Source of the DNA: Leptospira brenneri
GTDB taxonomy: Bacteria > Spirochaetota > Leptospiria > Leptospirales > Leptospiraceae
Reading direction: 5' to 3'
Length of the DNA stretch: 64,000 bases
NCBI RefSeq assembly: GCF_002812125.1
Contig: NZ_NPDQ01000005.1
Location: 124,001 to 188,000, forward strand
The translations under genes were made by a program, and so were the position numbers. The notes under the pieces were generated by a model. It was not told the origin of the DNA. It worked only from the letters and a program-made list of their open reading frames with translations, and made no database searches. Positions within the stretch are counted from its first letter, which is position 1, and every line of letters starts with the position of its first letter. This document shows positions 1 through 10,600 of this stretch, one piece after another.

Positions 1-1
1 A

Positions 2-550
2 TATGGTGGGTCTGGACTTGGTCTTGCAATTTCTAAAGGCCTCGTGGAATTAATGAAAGGAAAATTGGAGTTAGAGTCTGAATTTGGTAAGGGATCAAAG
101 TTTTCCTTTATATTTAGTTGTAAAATTGGTAAGGCAAATTCTTTAGCCCAAGTTCTTTCTGCAACAGATCGTAGTGACTTGACAGGGAAAAGAATTTTAG
201 TTGCTGATGATATAGAAATCAATCGTTCTATAGTAATTCGTTTTTTGAATCGTTGGGGGATTGAATCAGAAGAGGCATCTGATGGAGAAGAGGTTGTGAG
301 TAAGTTATCAAATGGAAAGTATGATTTGATACTTATGGATTTACATATGCCAAATGTAGATGGATATACGGCAACGAGAAAAATTCGAGAAAGCGAGAAT
401 TGGAAACATATCCCTATCATAGCATTAACTGCCTCTGCGCAATTGGAAACGCAGGAAAAGATACATTCAGTCGGGATGAATGATTTTATTTCCAAACCAT
501 TTTATCCTAATGAGTTATATCAAAAATTAGTTCACTGGCTCGCCGGTTAA
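2..550 (+). CDS. Hybrid sensor histidine kinase, C-terminal part (start lies before the window)
   Basis: The frame is open from the first bases. It begins inside the ATP-binding domain at the G2 box GGSGLGLAISKGLVELMKG and continues into a receiver domain (about residues 57-180 of the visible part). The receiver shows the acidic pair ADD, the phospho-acceptor in LILMDLHMP and the conserved lysine in SKPF. The protein should autophosphorylate and pass phosphate to its own receiver, like other hybrid kinases. No output domain follows. Its stop overlaps the stop of the convergent phosphatase gene by about 4 bases. The sensor part cannot be seen. Confidence 0.9.
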   Translation, partial: YGGSGLGLAISKGLVELMKGKLELESEFGKGSKFSFIFSCKIGKANSLAQVLSATDRSDLTGKRILVADDIEINRSIVIRFLNRWGIESEEASDGEEVVSKLSNGKYDLILMDLHMPNVDGYTATRKIRESENWKHIPIIALTASAQLETQEKIHSVGMNDFISKPFYPNELYQKLVHWLAG

Positions 551-2475
551 ATTTCTTTCTCTAGGGAAATAGCGAGTATCGTAATATCATCATCTGATCT
601 TTTTGACTTCTGAAACTTTTCGATTTCCGTAATCACTTGGTCGCATATATTTTGTGGAGTTTTAGTTGCTAAGGTTTGTAATAAAGCGTGAAAACGATCC
701 TCGCCAAATAGTTCTCCTTGGTTTGCGTTCCTTGCTTCAAGGACACCATCTGTATACAATATCAAAGTCCCAGAATCTGGTAGGGAGAGAGTTTTTTCAA
801 CTAAGCCCGATTCGACATATTCATTCATCGCTCTTCCTGGACTTGTTATGTGTTTTAAGTTGCCTTCTCGGTCCAAATATATCATTGGATGGTGTCCGGC
901 ATTTGCGATTTTGATCATCTTTTCTTTTTGGTTTATGTAAACAAAGAAGGCACTTAAAAAATGACCGGCAAGGGAACTGAGTAAAGACAATCGAATTCTT
1001 TCTGCTGCATAAACTGGTTTGTCTAAAGAATCATCCCAGATTTGTAATGAAACTTTAGTCATGGAAGCTATCATGGCGGCAGGAATTCCGTGACCAGAAA
1101 CATCACATAAGAATAAACCAATTTCATTTTCTTTCACAATGATTTGGACAAAATCACCGCCAATGTCAGTTGCTGGTAAATAACGAAATCCTAAAGCATG
1201 TCCGTTGGCATGGGTTCTTTTTTGAGGGAGAAGACCATTTTGAAGTTTTTGAGCAATTTTTAATTGAAGGTCTAATTCTTGTTTTTCTTCGGTAGCTTTT
1301 CTATAATCTGAAACTTTGAGAACTAGTGCCATTGATAAAAAGAAAACTTCGATAGCAGATCCCAAAGGTAAGGAATAAGACGATAAATGAACAGGCCTTA
1401 TCCACCCTTGGACTGTGAGTGTATTTAAGGCACCACCAAGTAGAATCGATCCAAATGCTAATAGAAAGAGAAGTGTTTCTAGTTTCCTTTTGCTTTTGAA
1501 AAATACCATTAAGGATATAATGAGTACTAAAAAAATGGGAACAATAACTAACGTGACCCCTAGTTGAATGAAACTTCTTTGTTCCAGAAAGAATATAGAA
1601 AAGATAAGTGAAATGAAGAAGAGAATAAATCCTTTTGTTAATTTTGTGATTTTTGGGAAATTTTTTTCAGTCTCTAAAAACTCTATTGTGAATAATAATC
1701 CAAACACTGAGGTTAAATAAATTGTGATCGGGAAAAGATAATTTTTCCATGTATGTGAATTTCCAATTTCTATATATTGAATGAATCCAGTAGAGAAAGA
1801 ATTTATCAAAAGCACTGTTGCTAGGTAAAAGAAATAATAAAAAAACTTTTTATAACGTAATGTGTGCGCAAGGAAGATGCTAAAAAGAAACATCATAAAT
1901 CCTGCACCGAAGTAAGCGGCAAAAAATATATCCTGTTTTTTTGAAAACGCTATAAAACTTCTCGAATTATAAATCGAAACAAAATTGAAAATGGGATTTG
2001 CGGAATTAATTTTTACATAAATGGTTCTTGTTTCATCTGGTGAAAGTGTGATCGGGAAGGCGGGGATATGAGAGTAAAGGGGTTTGTTTCTTTGTAATAC
2101 TTGCTCTCCTGACCATTGAGTGACCCAATTCCCTTTGACCTGCGAATGTAACTCAAACACATCAACCACTGGACTTGAGAAGTGAAGAAAAAACGTATGA
2201 GGTAAGTTCCCATAATGAATCAATGTTATCTTAATCCAAAGAGGATCTTTGATTCTTGGAAAAGAGATCGTCACTCTTGGATTTGGTTTCCAAATCGTAT
2301 CTTCTCGTAGGACCCGGTCGAAACTCGACTCACTTTCTGGTAGGATCATATATTCAAAATACTTTCCAATGTCTCGGTAGTTTTTAGATTCTTCAATCGA
2401 GAGGGGAAAGGACCAGGTCGGTCGGCTTAAGAAAAAAAGGCATGCTAAAGTTAGGAGTTTTACGGTGTGCTGCAT
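547..2475 (-). CDS. 7TMR-DISM membrane protein with SpoIIE-type PP2C phosphatase domain
   Basis: After a signal peptide (MQHTVKLLTLACLFFL...) comes a periplasmic 7TMR-DISM extracellular domain, then about seven hydrophobic helices (roughly residues 180-390). A short coiled coil leads to a cytoplasmic SpoIIE/PP2C phosphatase with metal-binding motifs DIGGDF, CDVSGHG, NAGHHP, LYTDGV and DDDITIL. The family dephosphorylates serine/threonine phosphoproteins such as anti-sigma factor antagonists. The frame extends to an ATG at 2547. I chose the ATG at 2475 because it starts directly at the signal peptide and has GGAAGG upstream, while 2547 has no ribosome binding site. The target is unknown. Confidence 0.85.
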   Translation of the reverse strand: MQHTVKLLTLACLFFLSRPTWSFPLSIEESKNYRDIGKYFEYMILPESESSFDRVLREDTIWKPNPRVTISFPRIKDPLWIKITLIHYGNLPHTFFLHFSSPVVDVFELHSQVKGNWVTQWSGEQVLQRNKPLYSHIPAFPITLSPDETRTIYVKINSANPIFNFVSIYNSRSFIAFSKKQDIFFAAYFGAGFMMFLFSIFLAHTLRYKKFFYYFFYLATVLLINSFSTGFIQYIEIGNSHTWKNYLFPITIYLTSVFGLLFTIEFLETEKNFPKITKLTKGFILFFISLIFSIFFLEQRSFIQLGVTLVIVPIFLVLIISLMVFFKSKRKLETLLFLLAFGSILLGGALNTLTVQGWIRPVHLSSYSLPLGSAIEVFFLSMALVLKVSDYRKATEEKQELDLQLKIAQKLQNGLLPQKRTHANGHALGFRYLPATDIGGDFVQIIVKENEIGLFLCDVSGHGIPAAMIASMTKVSLQIWDDSLDKPVYAAERIRLSLLSSLAGHFLSAFFVYINQKEKMIKIANAGHHPMIYLDREGNLKHITSPGRAMNEYVESGLVEKTLSLPDSGTLILYTDGVLEARNANQGELFGEDRFHALLQTLATKTPQNICDQVITEIEKFQKSKRSDDDITILAISLEKEI

Positions 2476-2649
2476 TAGAAGAGCTTTCCTTCCGTCCGGG
2501 TTGAACCGGAAAAAAGTAACCCAATTTCGAAACATTGTCTCTACCATAGGACGAGGCCAAGAGAAAGAAAGTGAATTTCGGGGAAAAAACTGTAAGAAGA
2601 ACGCAAAATTGGCAGTCTAATGTTCAGAGTGCTAAAATAGGGAGATGTT

Positions 2650-5037
2650 ATGAAACAATATGATTCCAACGTCCAGGGAGCCTTGGACATCGCGCAGACA
2701 GAAGCTATGAGGAGACAAAACACAGAAATCACTCCTTATCATTTGGTTTGGGGATTTATGACCCTTCCCACTTCGGTTTCTGGAAAAGCACTGATAAAGT
2801 ATAAATCTACAGTGGATGAATTTTTAAAAAAACAGGCAAGGGCTTCAGGGGAGATTCCTTTTGAATCTTTAAGAACCTCACCGAAACTCGCGCAGTGGTT
2901 TACGATGGCCTCTTCGCGAGCTGCTGAGAATGGTAGGGAGGAGTTAAAGGAAGCTGACTTTCTAAAATTTTTACCTCAGATTCTGCCTGAACTCAAAATC
3001 AATTACGAAGATTTACAAGTGAAAGAAACGGATGAAGAGGTCCCCAACTTTCTAGTGAATTTGAATGATTTAGCAAAAGAAGGGAAATTGGACCCTGTCA
3101 TCGGAAGGAGTAAGGAAATTCGATCGGTGATGGAAATTTTGGGAAGAAGATCCAAAAACAATCCAGTGTTAGTTGGTAGTGCTGGTGTAGGAAAAACTGC
3201 AATTGTGGAAGGTCTTGCTGAACAAATTGTGAAAGGACGAGTTCCCGATGTATTAAAAGGAAAAACAATTTATTCTTTAGATATGGGACAACTGATGGCA
3301 GGAACTAAGTATCGTGGCGAGTTTGAAGAAAAACTAACAGCATTACTTCGATACATTAAAGGTCAGTCTGGAGAGGCCATTCTTTTTATCGATGAAATTC
3401 ATCAACTTGTTGGTGCAGGAAAAACAGATGGTGCCATGGATGCGGCAAATCTATTGAAACCTGCACTCGCGCGGGGCGAATTACACTGTATAGGTGCAAC
3501 CACTCAAGATGAATTTCAAAAATACATTTTAGGTGACCAAGCATTGGAAAGAAGATTTCGTGCTGTTCCTGTAAATGAACCAAGTAAAGAGGATGCTATC
3601 GAAATTCTTATGGGAATTCGAGATAAACATGAAATTCACCATGGGATTAAGATTTCTGATGAAGCGATTTATGCCTCGGTACTATTGTCGGATCAGTACA
3701 TCACTGATAAGTTTTTACCGGACAAAGCGATTGATCTCGTGGATGAAGCTGCGTCTGCGTTAAAACTTTCAGCGGAAGCAATGCCAACGGAACTTGTGGA
3801 ATTAGAAAGTGAGATTCGTTCTAAAAAAATCTTTGCCCAAGTAGAAAAGAAAAACGAAGAGATCTTAAAGGAAATTGAAAGTTTAGAAAAAAAATTCGAA
3901 TCAGGAAAACTTGTTTGGGAAAAAGAAGTTAATTCTTTGAAACAAATTGCTTCGATCAAAAACAAAATTGATCGAGTGAAGTTTGATTTGGATGCCGCCC
4001 AACAAAGAGCTGATTATACGGAAGCTTCTCGTTTAAAATATGCGGTTCTTCCTGAATTGGAAAAAGAGTTAAATAATTTTCAAAATAGTTGGGTTCTGGA
4101 AAGGAATCATATCGCAGCCGTTATTTCTAGACAAACAGGAATTCCATCGGAAAAAATTCTGAAAACCAAACAGGATAATTTACTTCATTTAGAAGAAGAT
4201 TTAAATTCTGTTGTATATGGTCAGAAAGAATCCATTCGAGAAATAGCAGATACTCTCCTCACTTCCTATGCAGGGATATCTTCTGAATCTAGGCCTCTTG
4301 GTTCCTTTTTGTTAAAAGGGCCTACTGGTGTAGGAAAAACAGAAACGGCTAAAGCGATTGCTAAATTTCTATTTGATCAAGAAACAAATTTAGTTCGTTT
4401 GGATCTTAGTGAATACTCAGAAAAACATTCTGTGGCTAAACTAATAGGAGCACCCGCAGGTTATATTGGTTATGATGAAGGTGGAATTTTAACAGAAGCG
4501 ATCCGTAGAAAACCATATTCAGTGGTTCTTTTTGATGAAGTGGAAAAGGCACATCCTGATTTTTCGGATATCTTACTTCAGATTTTAGATGATGGTAGAT
4601 TAACGGATAATAAAGGTAGGACAATTAATTTTAAGAATACAATTTTGATTCTGACTACTAATTCTAAAAATATTGAAGCCGATTTTAAACCGGAAGTTTT
4701 GGGTCGTTTGGATGCAGTTCTTACCTATCATTCCTTGGATTCATCGATTATGGAAAAACTAATCGAAAAACAACTTCGCCAGTTGAATGAAAGGTTAAAG
4801 GTAAAAGGAATTGCGATCGAACTTTCTGAAAGTACAGAACACATCTTACGAGAACAAGGATTTGATCCAAAATTTGGAGCAAGACCACTCGCCAGTGTAT
4901 TCAATCGTGTCGTCAATCGGCCTTTGGCCAAAGAAATCCTTTCAGGTTCAATGGCTGAGGGCAAATACAGAGCAGATTGGGATGGGGAAGGGTTACGGTT
5001 TGTTTTAATTCCTGAATTTGCCGGAACTAAACCATAA
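2650..5037 (+). CDS. ClpB-like Hsp100 AAA+ chaperone
   Basis: Two AAA+ modules are visible: Walker A GSAGVGKT (176-183) with LFIDEIH, and Walker A GPTGVGKT (about 557-564) with [10 protein letters not shown]. Between them is a ClpB-type coiled-coil middle domain (about 390-510), including [13 protein letters not shown] and [11 protein letters not shown]. The N-terminal Clp repeat domain is divergent. A sensor-2 GAR motif (FGARPL) is near the end. I see no IGF/IGL loop for ClpP, which fits a disaggregase. At 795 residues it is shorter than canonical ClpB (about 860), so it may be a paralogue. GGGAG precedes the ATG. A ClpA/ClpC label is possible but the middle domain argues for ClpB. Confidence 0.85.
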   Translation: MKQYDSNVQGALDIAQTEAMRRQNTEITPYHLVWGFMTLPTSVSGKALIKYKSTVDEFLKKQARASGEIPFESLRTSPKLAQWFTMASSRAAENGREELKEADFLKFLPQILPELKINYEDLQVKETDEEVPNFLVNLNDLAKEGKLDPVIGRSKEIRSVMEILGRRSKNNPVLVGSAGVGKTAIVEGLAEQIVKGRVPDVLKGKTIYSLDMGQLMAGTKYRGEFEEKLTALLRYIKGQSGEAILFIDEIHQLVGAGKTDGAMDAANLLKPALARGELHCIGATTQDEFQKYILGDQALERRFRAVPVNEPSKEDAIEILMGIRDKHEIHHGIKISDEAIYASVLLSDQYITDKFLPDKAIDLVDEAASALKLSAEAMPTELVELESEIRSKKIFAQVEKKNEEILKEIESLEKKFESGKLVWEKEVNSLKQIASIKNKIDRVKFDLDAAQQRADYTEASRLKYAVLPELEKELNNFQNSWVLERNHIAAVISRQTGIPSEKILKTKQDNLLHLEEDLNSVVYGQKESIREIADTLLTSYAGISSESRPLGSFLLKGPTGVGKTETAKAIAKFLFDQETNLVRLDLSEYSEKHSVAKLIGAPAGYIGYDEGGILTEAIRRKPYSVVLFDEVEKAHPDFSDILLQILDDGRLTDNKGRTINFKNTILILTTNSKNIEADFKPEVLGRLDAVLTYHSLDSSIMEKLIEKQLRQLNERLKVKGIAIELSESTEHILREQGFDPKFGARPLASVFNRVVNRPLAKEILSGSMAEGKYRADWDGEGLRFVLIPEFAGTKP

Positions 5038-5057
5038 ATTTTCAGAATTTCAATCCT

Positions 5058-5093
5058 AACACCTGACCGTATTTTTTACGGTTGGGTGTTTAT
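5058..5093 (+). terminator. Rho-independent terminator after the ClpB-like gene
   Basis: A 14-base stem (5058-5071 with 5077-5090) has two non-canonical pairs in the middle. The loop is all T and a T-rich tract follows. It sits 20 bases past the stop codon. Confidence 0.6.
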
Positions 5094-5112
5094 TTCGTCT
5101 AAGGTTTACTCT

Positions 5113-5940
5113 ATGTCAAATTTAGAAATCACATCTATCTTAAAATCCAATCAATCCGTGTCGGTTCCACAGTTGGGACTTGGTGTATGGAAGGCTCGTC
5201 CCAAGGAATGTTTGGAAGCTGTAAAATCAGCTCTTTCTTTCGGATATCGGCATATTGATACCGCTGCCATTTATGGGAATGAAGCAGAAGTTGGTTCCGC
5301 AATCCAAGAAAGTGGTTTGAATCGAAGTGAAATTTTTCTTGTAACCAAACTTTGGAATGCCGACCAAGGTTATGAATCCACCTTACGTGCGATAGATGTT
5401 TCCCTTAAGAAATTAGGAACCGATTATGTTGATATGTATTTGATTCACTTCCCTGTTTCTGGTAAAAGAAATGAATCTTGGAAAGCTTTGGAAAAAATTA
5501 AATCAGAGGGAAAAGCAAAATCAATCGGTGTTAGTAATTTTATGGTGAGTCACCTAAAGGAACTTTTAAAAGAAACAGGGACCGTCCCTGCAATGAATCA
5601 AGTGGAGTATCATCCATTTTTGCAGGATACTGAATTGAAAGAGTATTGCCAAAAGAATGGAATTTTATTGGAAGCTTATAGCCCTCTCGCTCATGGACAA
5701 AAGTTGGAAGATTCGCGTCTAACGAAAATAGCAAATCGTTACCATAAGTCGAATGCGCAAATACTCATTCGTTGGTCTCTACAAGCAGGGAATGTTGTGA
5801 TCCCGAAATCTATCAATCCGACTCGTATTAAAGAAAACGCGGATGTTTTTGATTTTGTTTTATCGGAAAATGATATGAAAGAGATTTCTTCTTGGAACGA
5901 AAACTTTCGAACTTGTTGGGATCCTACCACCGTTGAGTGA
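5113..5940 (+). CDS. Aldo/keto reductase
   Basis: This is a TIM-barrel NADPH-dependent carbonyl reductase of the AKR superfamily. The catalytic tetrad is visible: Asp and Tyr in HIDTAAIYGNE, Lys in LVTKLW, His in YLIHFP. Cofactor-binding motifs GVSNF, YSPLAHG and IPKS follow in the usual order. The frame extends to a GTG at 5086, but the ATG at 5113 has AAGG eight bases upstream and gives the normal family length of 275 residues. The substrate cannot be told from sequence. Confidence 0.9.
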   Translation: MSNLEITSILKSNQSVSVPQLGLGVWKARPKECLEAVKSALSFGYRHIDTAAIYGNEAEVGSAIQESGLNRSEIFLVTKLWNADQGYESTLRAIDVSLKKLGTDYVDMYLIHFPVSGKRNESWKALEKIKSEGKAKSIGVSNFMVSHLKELLKETGTVPAMNQVEYHPFLQDTELKEYCQKNGILLEAYSPLAHGQKLEDSRLTKIANRYHKSNAQILIRWSLQAGNVVIPKSINPTRIKENADVFDFVLSENDMKEISSWNENFRTCWDPTTVE

Positions 5941-5974
5941 TAGGATTTGATATATCAGAATATATCGTTAGATT

Positions 5975-7018
5975 TTATTTTTTAGAAAAAACTAAGACTG
6001 CTGATTGACGATTGTCCTTGGTTCCGAGAAATCCATAACCAAAGGGAAAAGGAAGTGGGCCATCGTTCGTGATCTCACTTAATTTTTTTAGTTCTGGTTG
6101 AACTTCTGGAATGACTGCTCCAGATAAATTCCAAGATCTTTCGTATCGGCCAAAAACCTGTCGTTTCCAATTGTCTTCTGGAAAAAACCGAATCGGAAAT
6201 CCTGATTCGTCTTGGACTATAAATTCAGCATTTTTCAGAAGGAGGTCTCGGATTAACTTTCGTTTTTCTCCATGAAATAGATATTCTGCTGACTTTGTAA
6301 ATATTCCAACTTTTGGTAAATCTGAAAAATATTCATACAATCCGTCGCCAGGAACACCTTCGTTACCAATTAAGAATATTTTGAAATACGTAAGTGATTC
6401 TTTCTTTTGTAGTTTTGTGTCATAAAGGGAAAGGGTAAATCCTTTATAAGTAATTCCTTTTCCTTCGATTGTTGCTTCTTTTGAATCGAGAATTTCTTTC
6501 CCCATCCGGCGGAGGAAAGCAACAAATACTGGATAAGCTCCGCTCAGTTCTTTTTTCTTGGTTTCTTCTTTCATTTTACGATAAGTAAAATAATTTCTAC
6601 CGGCTAAATGATCGGAAAGATTCCGAATCCCTTGTTTTACGATCTGTTTTTCTTTTTCAGAAAGTGTATTGTATGCGTTGGGGTAACCAGGATCTTCTAG
6701 TCCAAACAAGATATAACGGTCAGAGTGTGGATAAAATGAAAATAGGTTGAGAACATCGATTCCACTAAAAGGGTAGATGACTGTTTTTACATTTGGATTG
6801 TAACTTTTCCCTTTTAGGTAATTGGAAATTGTATCACTGGTTTGCATTAGTTTTTTCCAACTAAGATCCATTTCATTTTTATGCAGTAGGTCAGATTCAC
6901 TAAGGCCAGCCCACTCATCATAGATGGGAGTTTCTATATAAGCTAGTTCTGTTTTCTTTTCTTGGATTTGGCACTGAAGAGTAAAAATAAAAAATATGAG
7001 TATGATTTTATTTGTCAT
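5975..7018 (-). CDS. Hypothetical lipoprotein
   Basis: The N-terminus MTNKIILIFFIFTLQC is a short signal peptide with a spirochaete-type lipobox (LQC, Cys16), so the protein is probably lipidated. The 330-residue mature part has no motif I recognise. It mixes charged helices with segments rich in aromatic residues (YPHSDRYILFGLEDPGYPNAY, PFPFGYGFLG). The gene follows recA on the same strand but is separated from it by the strong recA terminator, so it probably has its own promoter. Confidence 0.75.
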   Translation of the reverse strand: MTNKIILIFFIFTLQCQIQEKKTELAYIETPIYDEWAGLSESDLLHKNEMDLSWKKLMQTSDTISNYLKGKSYNPNVKTVIYPFSGIDVLNLFSFYPHSDRYILFGLEDPGYPNAYNTLSEKEKQIVKQGIRNLSDHLAGRNYFTYRKMKEETKKKELSGAYPVFVAFLRRMGKEILDSKEATIEGKGITYKGFTLSLYDTKLQKKESLTYFKIFLIGNEGVPGDGLYEYFSDLPKVGIFTKSAEYLFHGEKRKLIRDLLLKNAEFIVQDESGFPIRFFPEDNWKRQVFGRYERSWNLSGAVIPEVQPELKKLSEITNDGPLPFPFGYGFLGTKDNRQSAVLVFSKK

Positions 7019-7130
7019 AAGATTCTGAAATGTTTAAGGAACAGTCTCCAAGTGGACAGTTTCCAGGCATCCTTTTTCAGAGGGAAGTTTTGATTTTTCG
7101 TAGGGTTTCTTTGTATCTTTTGATTTTGGC

Positions 7131-7164
7131 AAAAAAAAACCGGCCCGGGAAACCCCGAACCGGT
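7131..7164 (-). terminator. Strong Rho-independent terminator of recA
   Basis: On the minus strand ACCGG and GGG pair with CCC and CCGGT around a GTTT loop. A run of nine T follows. It lies about 30 bases beyond the recA stop codon. Confidence 0.9.
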
Positions 7165-7195
7165 CAATGGTTCCTAAAAAGAAAGCCGAATGGTT

Positions 7196-8359
7196 TTATT
7201 CTCCGACAGCAACTTCTCCTTCTGCTTCGGTAGAGAAACTAACTGGTTGTTTTGATTTTGTTTCTTTAGTTTCCTTTGGGTCCCTTTCAATGGATTTCAC
7301 TTCTCTGGTTTGGATTTTGGATTGGTCCATGAGTGGAAGGCTATTGAGATCCCGAACTTGGTTTTCAATTTTAAATGCTATGTCTGGATTTTCGAGAAAG
7401 AAGTTTTTGACTTGTTCCTTCCCTTGTCCAATCTTCTCTCCACCGTAAGAATACCAAGAACCTGCTTTTGCAACGAGGTCATGGCGAACTGCGAGATCAA
7501 TAAGAGAACTTTCTCTGTTGATTCCGTTCGCATACATGATGTCAAACTCCGCTTGTCGGAAAGGAGGAGCACATTTGTTTTTCACAACCTTCACGCGAAC
7601 GCGGTTACCAACAGGTTCTTCTTTTTCTTTTAGTGTTTCAATACGACGGATGTCCAACCGGATAGAAGCATAGAACTTTAAGGCGTTACCACCTGTAGTG
7701 GTTTCTGGACTTCCAAACATCACACCAATTTTCATACGAATTTGGTTGATAAAGATGACAGTTGTATTGGATTTTGCAATGGTTCCTGTGAGTTTACGAA
7801 GGGCTTGGGACATGAGTCGAGCTTGGAGTCCCATATGTGAATCTCCCATATCTCCCTCGATCTCTGCTTTCGGAACGAGAGCAGCCACAGAGTCGATGAC
7901 GATCAGGTCAATTGCATTGGAGCGAACGAGGGACTCACAAATTTCCAATGCTTCTTCCCCGTTGTCTGGTTGGGCAACCAGTAAGTCGTCTACATTGACC
8001 CCTAGTTTTTTAGCATAAGATGGATCGAGAGCGTGTTCTGCATCGATGAAGGCGGCAATGCCTCCTTTTTTTTGCGTCTCCGCAATGGCAGAAAGAGTGA
8101 GTGTTGTTTTTCCAGAAGACTCTGGTCCGTAGATCTCTACAATCCTACCAGAAGGAAACCCGCCAATCCCCAAGGCGATGTCTAAGTCCAAAGAACCTGT
8201 GGATACCACGCTCATCTCTGACATACGTGTATCAGCACCGAGCCTCATGATGGAACCCTTACCGAATTGTTTTTCAATTTGGCCTAGGGCAGCGTCAATG
8301 GCCTGTTTTCTTTGGTCGGTTTCTTTCTCTTGAGCCTTGTCAGCTTTCTCTTTTTTCAT
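7196..8359 (-). CDS. recA: Recombinase RecA
   Basis: RecA forms ATP-dependent filaments on single-stranded DNA, carries out strand exchange and triggers LexA self-cleavage. Visible motifs are MRLGAD near the N-terminus, Walker [10 protein letters not shown], the Walker B-type segment [50 protein letters not shown] and the C-terminal core [13 protein letters not shown]. The N-terminus has about 20 extra charged residues ([18 protein letters not shown]), and the tail is acidic and threonine/lysine-rich. TAGGAGAA precedes the ATG. I did not find a convincing SOS box upstream by eye. Confidence 0.98.
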   Translation of the reverse strand: MKKEKADKAQEKETDQRKQAIDAALGQIEKQFGKGSIMRLGADTRMSEMSVVSTGSLDLDIALGIGGFPSGRIVEIYGPESSGKTTLTLSAIAETQKKGGIAAFIDAEHALDPSYAKKLGVNVDDLLVAQPDNGEEALEICESLVRSNAIDLIVIDSVAALVPKAEIEGDMGDSHMGLQARLMSQALRKLTGTIAKSNTTVIFINQIRMKIGVMFGSPETTTGGNALKFYASIRLDIRRIETLKEKEEPVGNRVRVKVVKNKCAPPFRQAEFDIMYANGINRESSLIDLAVRHDLVAKAGSWYSYGGEKIGQGKEQVKNFFLENPDIAFKIENQVRDLNSLPLMDQSKIQTREVKSIERDPKETKETKSKQPVSFSTEAEGEVAVGE

Positions 8360-8661
8360 GAATCAAACGTTCTCCTAAAATCGGTGTTCCGAAAGACTAG
8401 GTAGGGGAATGGGTCAGTTGGTTTCAAAAAAACAGATCTGACCGACTCTCTCAAGGATGAACCCATCCCTTCCGAATTCCACTCTTTTTCTCTTCCGGAT
8501 TAGCTCCAGCATGCATGAGACCTGGGACAAATTGGATAGAGGGAGGGAATTTTTTCTGGATTATGTCTTTTTTGTCGTTTTCAACACTAAACAAAATGTA
8601 AGTACTTGTATAGTATTTTTTTGCCATCGGAGAAAGAAAACTTTGCCGATAGTTTCATTGT
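8360..8661. other. Divergent intergenic region between recA and the Xer recombinase
   Basis: This 302-base region holds the recA leader and ribosome binding site and must contain promoters in both directions. I see no convincing small gene, RNA gene or clear inverted repeat in it. Short frames here lack ribosome binding sites and coding character. Confidence 0.6.
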
Positions 8662-9597
8662 ATGACCCTGCCAGCTCTTGAAGTCCAGATTCCCGACCAC
8701 TTTCCCCAAGCCATGGCTGACCTCTTCCGAAGTTACCGAACCTATTTAAAAATTGAGAAAAACTATTCGGAGCATACCTTATTTGCTTATCTCCGCGATT
8801 TAAAATTTTTCTTTGAGTTCTGCCTGAAAGAGGAAATCGATATTTTGAGTGTGGATGTTTTGGACGTGAGAGCTTATTTTTCCGATTTGAAATCAGCCAA
8901 AAAACAGGACAAAAGAACACAAAGCCGTAAACTTTCTTCTTTGCGAACTTTTTATAAATTTTTATTTCGGGAAGAGAAGATAGGTGCCAATCCCATCTTA
9001 CAAGTCAGTTTCCCAAAAACTAAAAAGAAGTTACCAAAAAACTTCACACCCATTGAAACGGAAGACATCCTAGATTACGAAAATGGTGAAAAAGCAGAAG
9101 TTTTAGGAAAACGAGACAAAGCCATTGTTGAAGTATTGTATAGCACTGGCCTACGCGTATTTGAGTTGGTGAATGCCAAGTTAAGCGATTTAAATGAGGA
9201 GCTTACCACACTCAAAGTCATGGGAAAAAGACAGAAAGAACGTTTCGTGTTTATTGGGGAAGAAGCACAAGTTGCTCTCCGAGAATATTTACAAGAACGA
9301 GGAACTTCTGGCCCAGAAGAAATTTTTCTCAACCAACGTGGTGGCAAACTAACCACACGTGGGATTCGATATATTTTGTCTGAACGTAGAACTGTGATGG
9401 GGATGGAAAAAGCCATCACTCCCCATAAATTTCGACATACCTTTGCTACAGATCTTTTGAATGCCGGTGCTGACATTCGCGCCGTACAAGAGTTACTTGG
9501 TCATGCCTCATTGTCATCAACACAGGTTTACTTAAGTGTATCGAGAGACCGGTTGAAGGAAGTATATCGGAATGCACACCCTCATGCGAAGAAATAG
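8662..9597 (+). CDS. Tyrosine recombinase, XerC/XerD type
   Basis: The N-terminal SAM-like DNA-binding domain (SYRTYLKIEKNYSEHTLFAYLRDL) and C-terminal catalytic domain have the usual Xer length (311 residues). Catalytic residues are Arg in STGLRVFEL, Lys in KVMGKRQKER, His-Arg in PHKFRHTFA, His in LLGHASLSSTQ and the nucleophile Tyr in QVYLSV. Xer proteins resolve chromosome dimers at dif. This copy is an ordinary host gene next to recA. The integrated element begins directly downstream. I cannot tell XerC from XerD. Confidence 0.9.
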   Translation: MTLPALEVQIPDHFPQAMADLFRSYRTYLKIEKNYSEHTLFAYLRDLKFFFEFCLKEEIDILSVDVLDVRAYFSDLKSAKKQDKRTQSRKLSSLRTFYKFLFREEKIGANPILQVSFPKTKKKLPKNFTPIETEDILDYENGEKAEVLGKRDKAIVEVLYSTGLRVFELVNAKLSDLNEELTTLKVMGKRQKERFVFIGEEAQVALREYLQERGTSGPEEIFLNQRGGKLTTRGIRYILSERRTVMGMEKAITPHKFRHTFATDLLNAGADIRAVQELLGHASLSSTQVYLSVSRDRLKEVYRNAHPHAKK

Positions 9598-9626
9598 AGA
9601 GTAGGTTTTCCCGCGTGGGTACAATC

Positions 9627-9651
9627 TCCCCGCCCTGAATTTGGGAGGGGA
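9627..9651. other. GC-rich hairpin between the Xer gene and the element
   Basis: TCCCC-G-CCC and GGG-A-GGGGA pair around a seven-base loop, in a much more GC-rich patch than its surroundings. No T-run follows, so a simple terminator is unlikely. It may mark the left junction of the element. Nothing else is recognisable up to the integrase start at 9761. Confidence 0.5.
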
Positions 9652-9760
9652 ACTAGACCCGCCAGGAATTACCCGAATGATGTCTCATTAGAGACCATTT
9701 CCCCGCAAAATATCAAATTTAGACCTTCCTGACCTTTTCCGATCTTATCCCCAAAAAAAA

Positions 9761-10600
9761 ATGATAAGATCAATCGAACCTCACATAATATCTGATAGTT
9801 TACCGCTTCTCACTACACGCGACCAGTATCGTGTAACTAAATTCCTTACGTGGAACAAAGGTGAGACGATAACTCCAAAAAGGTTTTTAAATTTTCTACA
9901 AGAACGGAAAAATTTAGGAATAAAATCCGCCACCCTTAGAGATGACAAAAACTCAGTTTTCCGAGCAATGAAAAAGGCAACGATCGGGACTGAGTTAGGT
10001 TTGTACATCGATGCCTTTCGGAAAGAGTTAAATCAAGTCTTCCCTATCAAAGTTCCACGAACTAGAGTTAGTGAAGCGGATTTAGTTACTCTCTCAGAGA
10101 TTCAGAGGATCAGCAAATTTGGAACTGCTCGCCAAAAAGCAATCTCGCTTTTCCTTTATACAACTGGTGCCAGAGCCGGGGACTTAGTAAGTATCAAACT
10201 AAAGGACTGTCGTCCATTAGATAACAACCTAATGGAAATTAAGCTATTAGGAAAAAACGAAAAGAAAAGAAATATTGTTATTCCGATTTCCCTCTTTCAG
10301 CAAATCAGACAAACCTTCTGTGGTTATATTTACTTATTCGAAACTGTAAATAAAATTCAGTATAAACCGCACGCAATTTGGAAAATCGTTTCAATCATTG
10401 GTAAAAAATATCTTGGAAGAGATATTTACCCTCACCTGTTTCGACACACCTTCATAACAGATATGATTCGCTCTGGAAATGATATAGGAGCCGTTGCCGA
10501 GTTCGCAGGGAACACTGCTGAGGTAATAGCGAGAACTTACCTTCACTCATCGTTAGATCGTTCTGCAATTACGAGACGTTTCGATAAAATTTGCGCATGA
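9761..10600 (+). CDS. Element-encoded tyrosine integrase
   Basis: The 279-residue protein has an N-terminal core-binding region and a C-terminal catalytic domain. Catalytic Arg (TTGARAGDL, about 138), Lys (LLGKNEKKR), His-Arg (PHLFRHTF, about 225-228) and nucleophile Tyr (RTYLHSS, about 260) are present. The usual second His of the LGH motif is Asn (FAGN). The protein should integrate and excise the element. It is the first gene of the element. No Shine-Dalgarno sequence is seen, only an A-run before the ATG. It overlaps the next gene by ATGA. Confidence 0.85.
   Translation: MIRSIEPHIISDSLPLLTTRDQYRVTKFLTWNKGETITPKRFLNFLQERKNLGIKSATLRDDKNSVFRAMKKATIGTELGLYIDAFRKELNQVFPIKVPRTRVSEADLVTLSEIQRISKFGTARQKAISLFLYTTGARAGDLVSIKLKDCRPLDNNLMEIKLLGKNEKKRNIVIPISLFQQIRQTFCGYIYLFETVNKIQYKPHAIWKIVSIIGKKYLGRDIYPHLFRHTFITDMIRSGNDIGAVAEFAGNTAEVIARTYLHSSLDRSAITRRFDKICA

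Noticed and set aside
2609..2638. TTGGCA-18-TAAAAT promoter before the ClpB-like gene
   Set aside because: Transcription from it would begin at or after the ribosome binding site, so it cannot be the working promoter.
8457..8681. Small gene in the recA-xer gap
   Set aside because: No ribosome binding site, odd composition, and it runs into the Xer start.
9601..9760. Direct-repeat attL/attR pair
   Set aside because: By eye no shared word longer than about 8-10 bases was found between this stretch and 26600-27400 in direct orientation.
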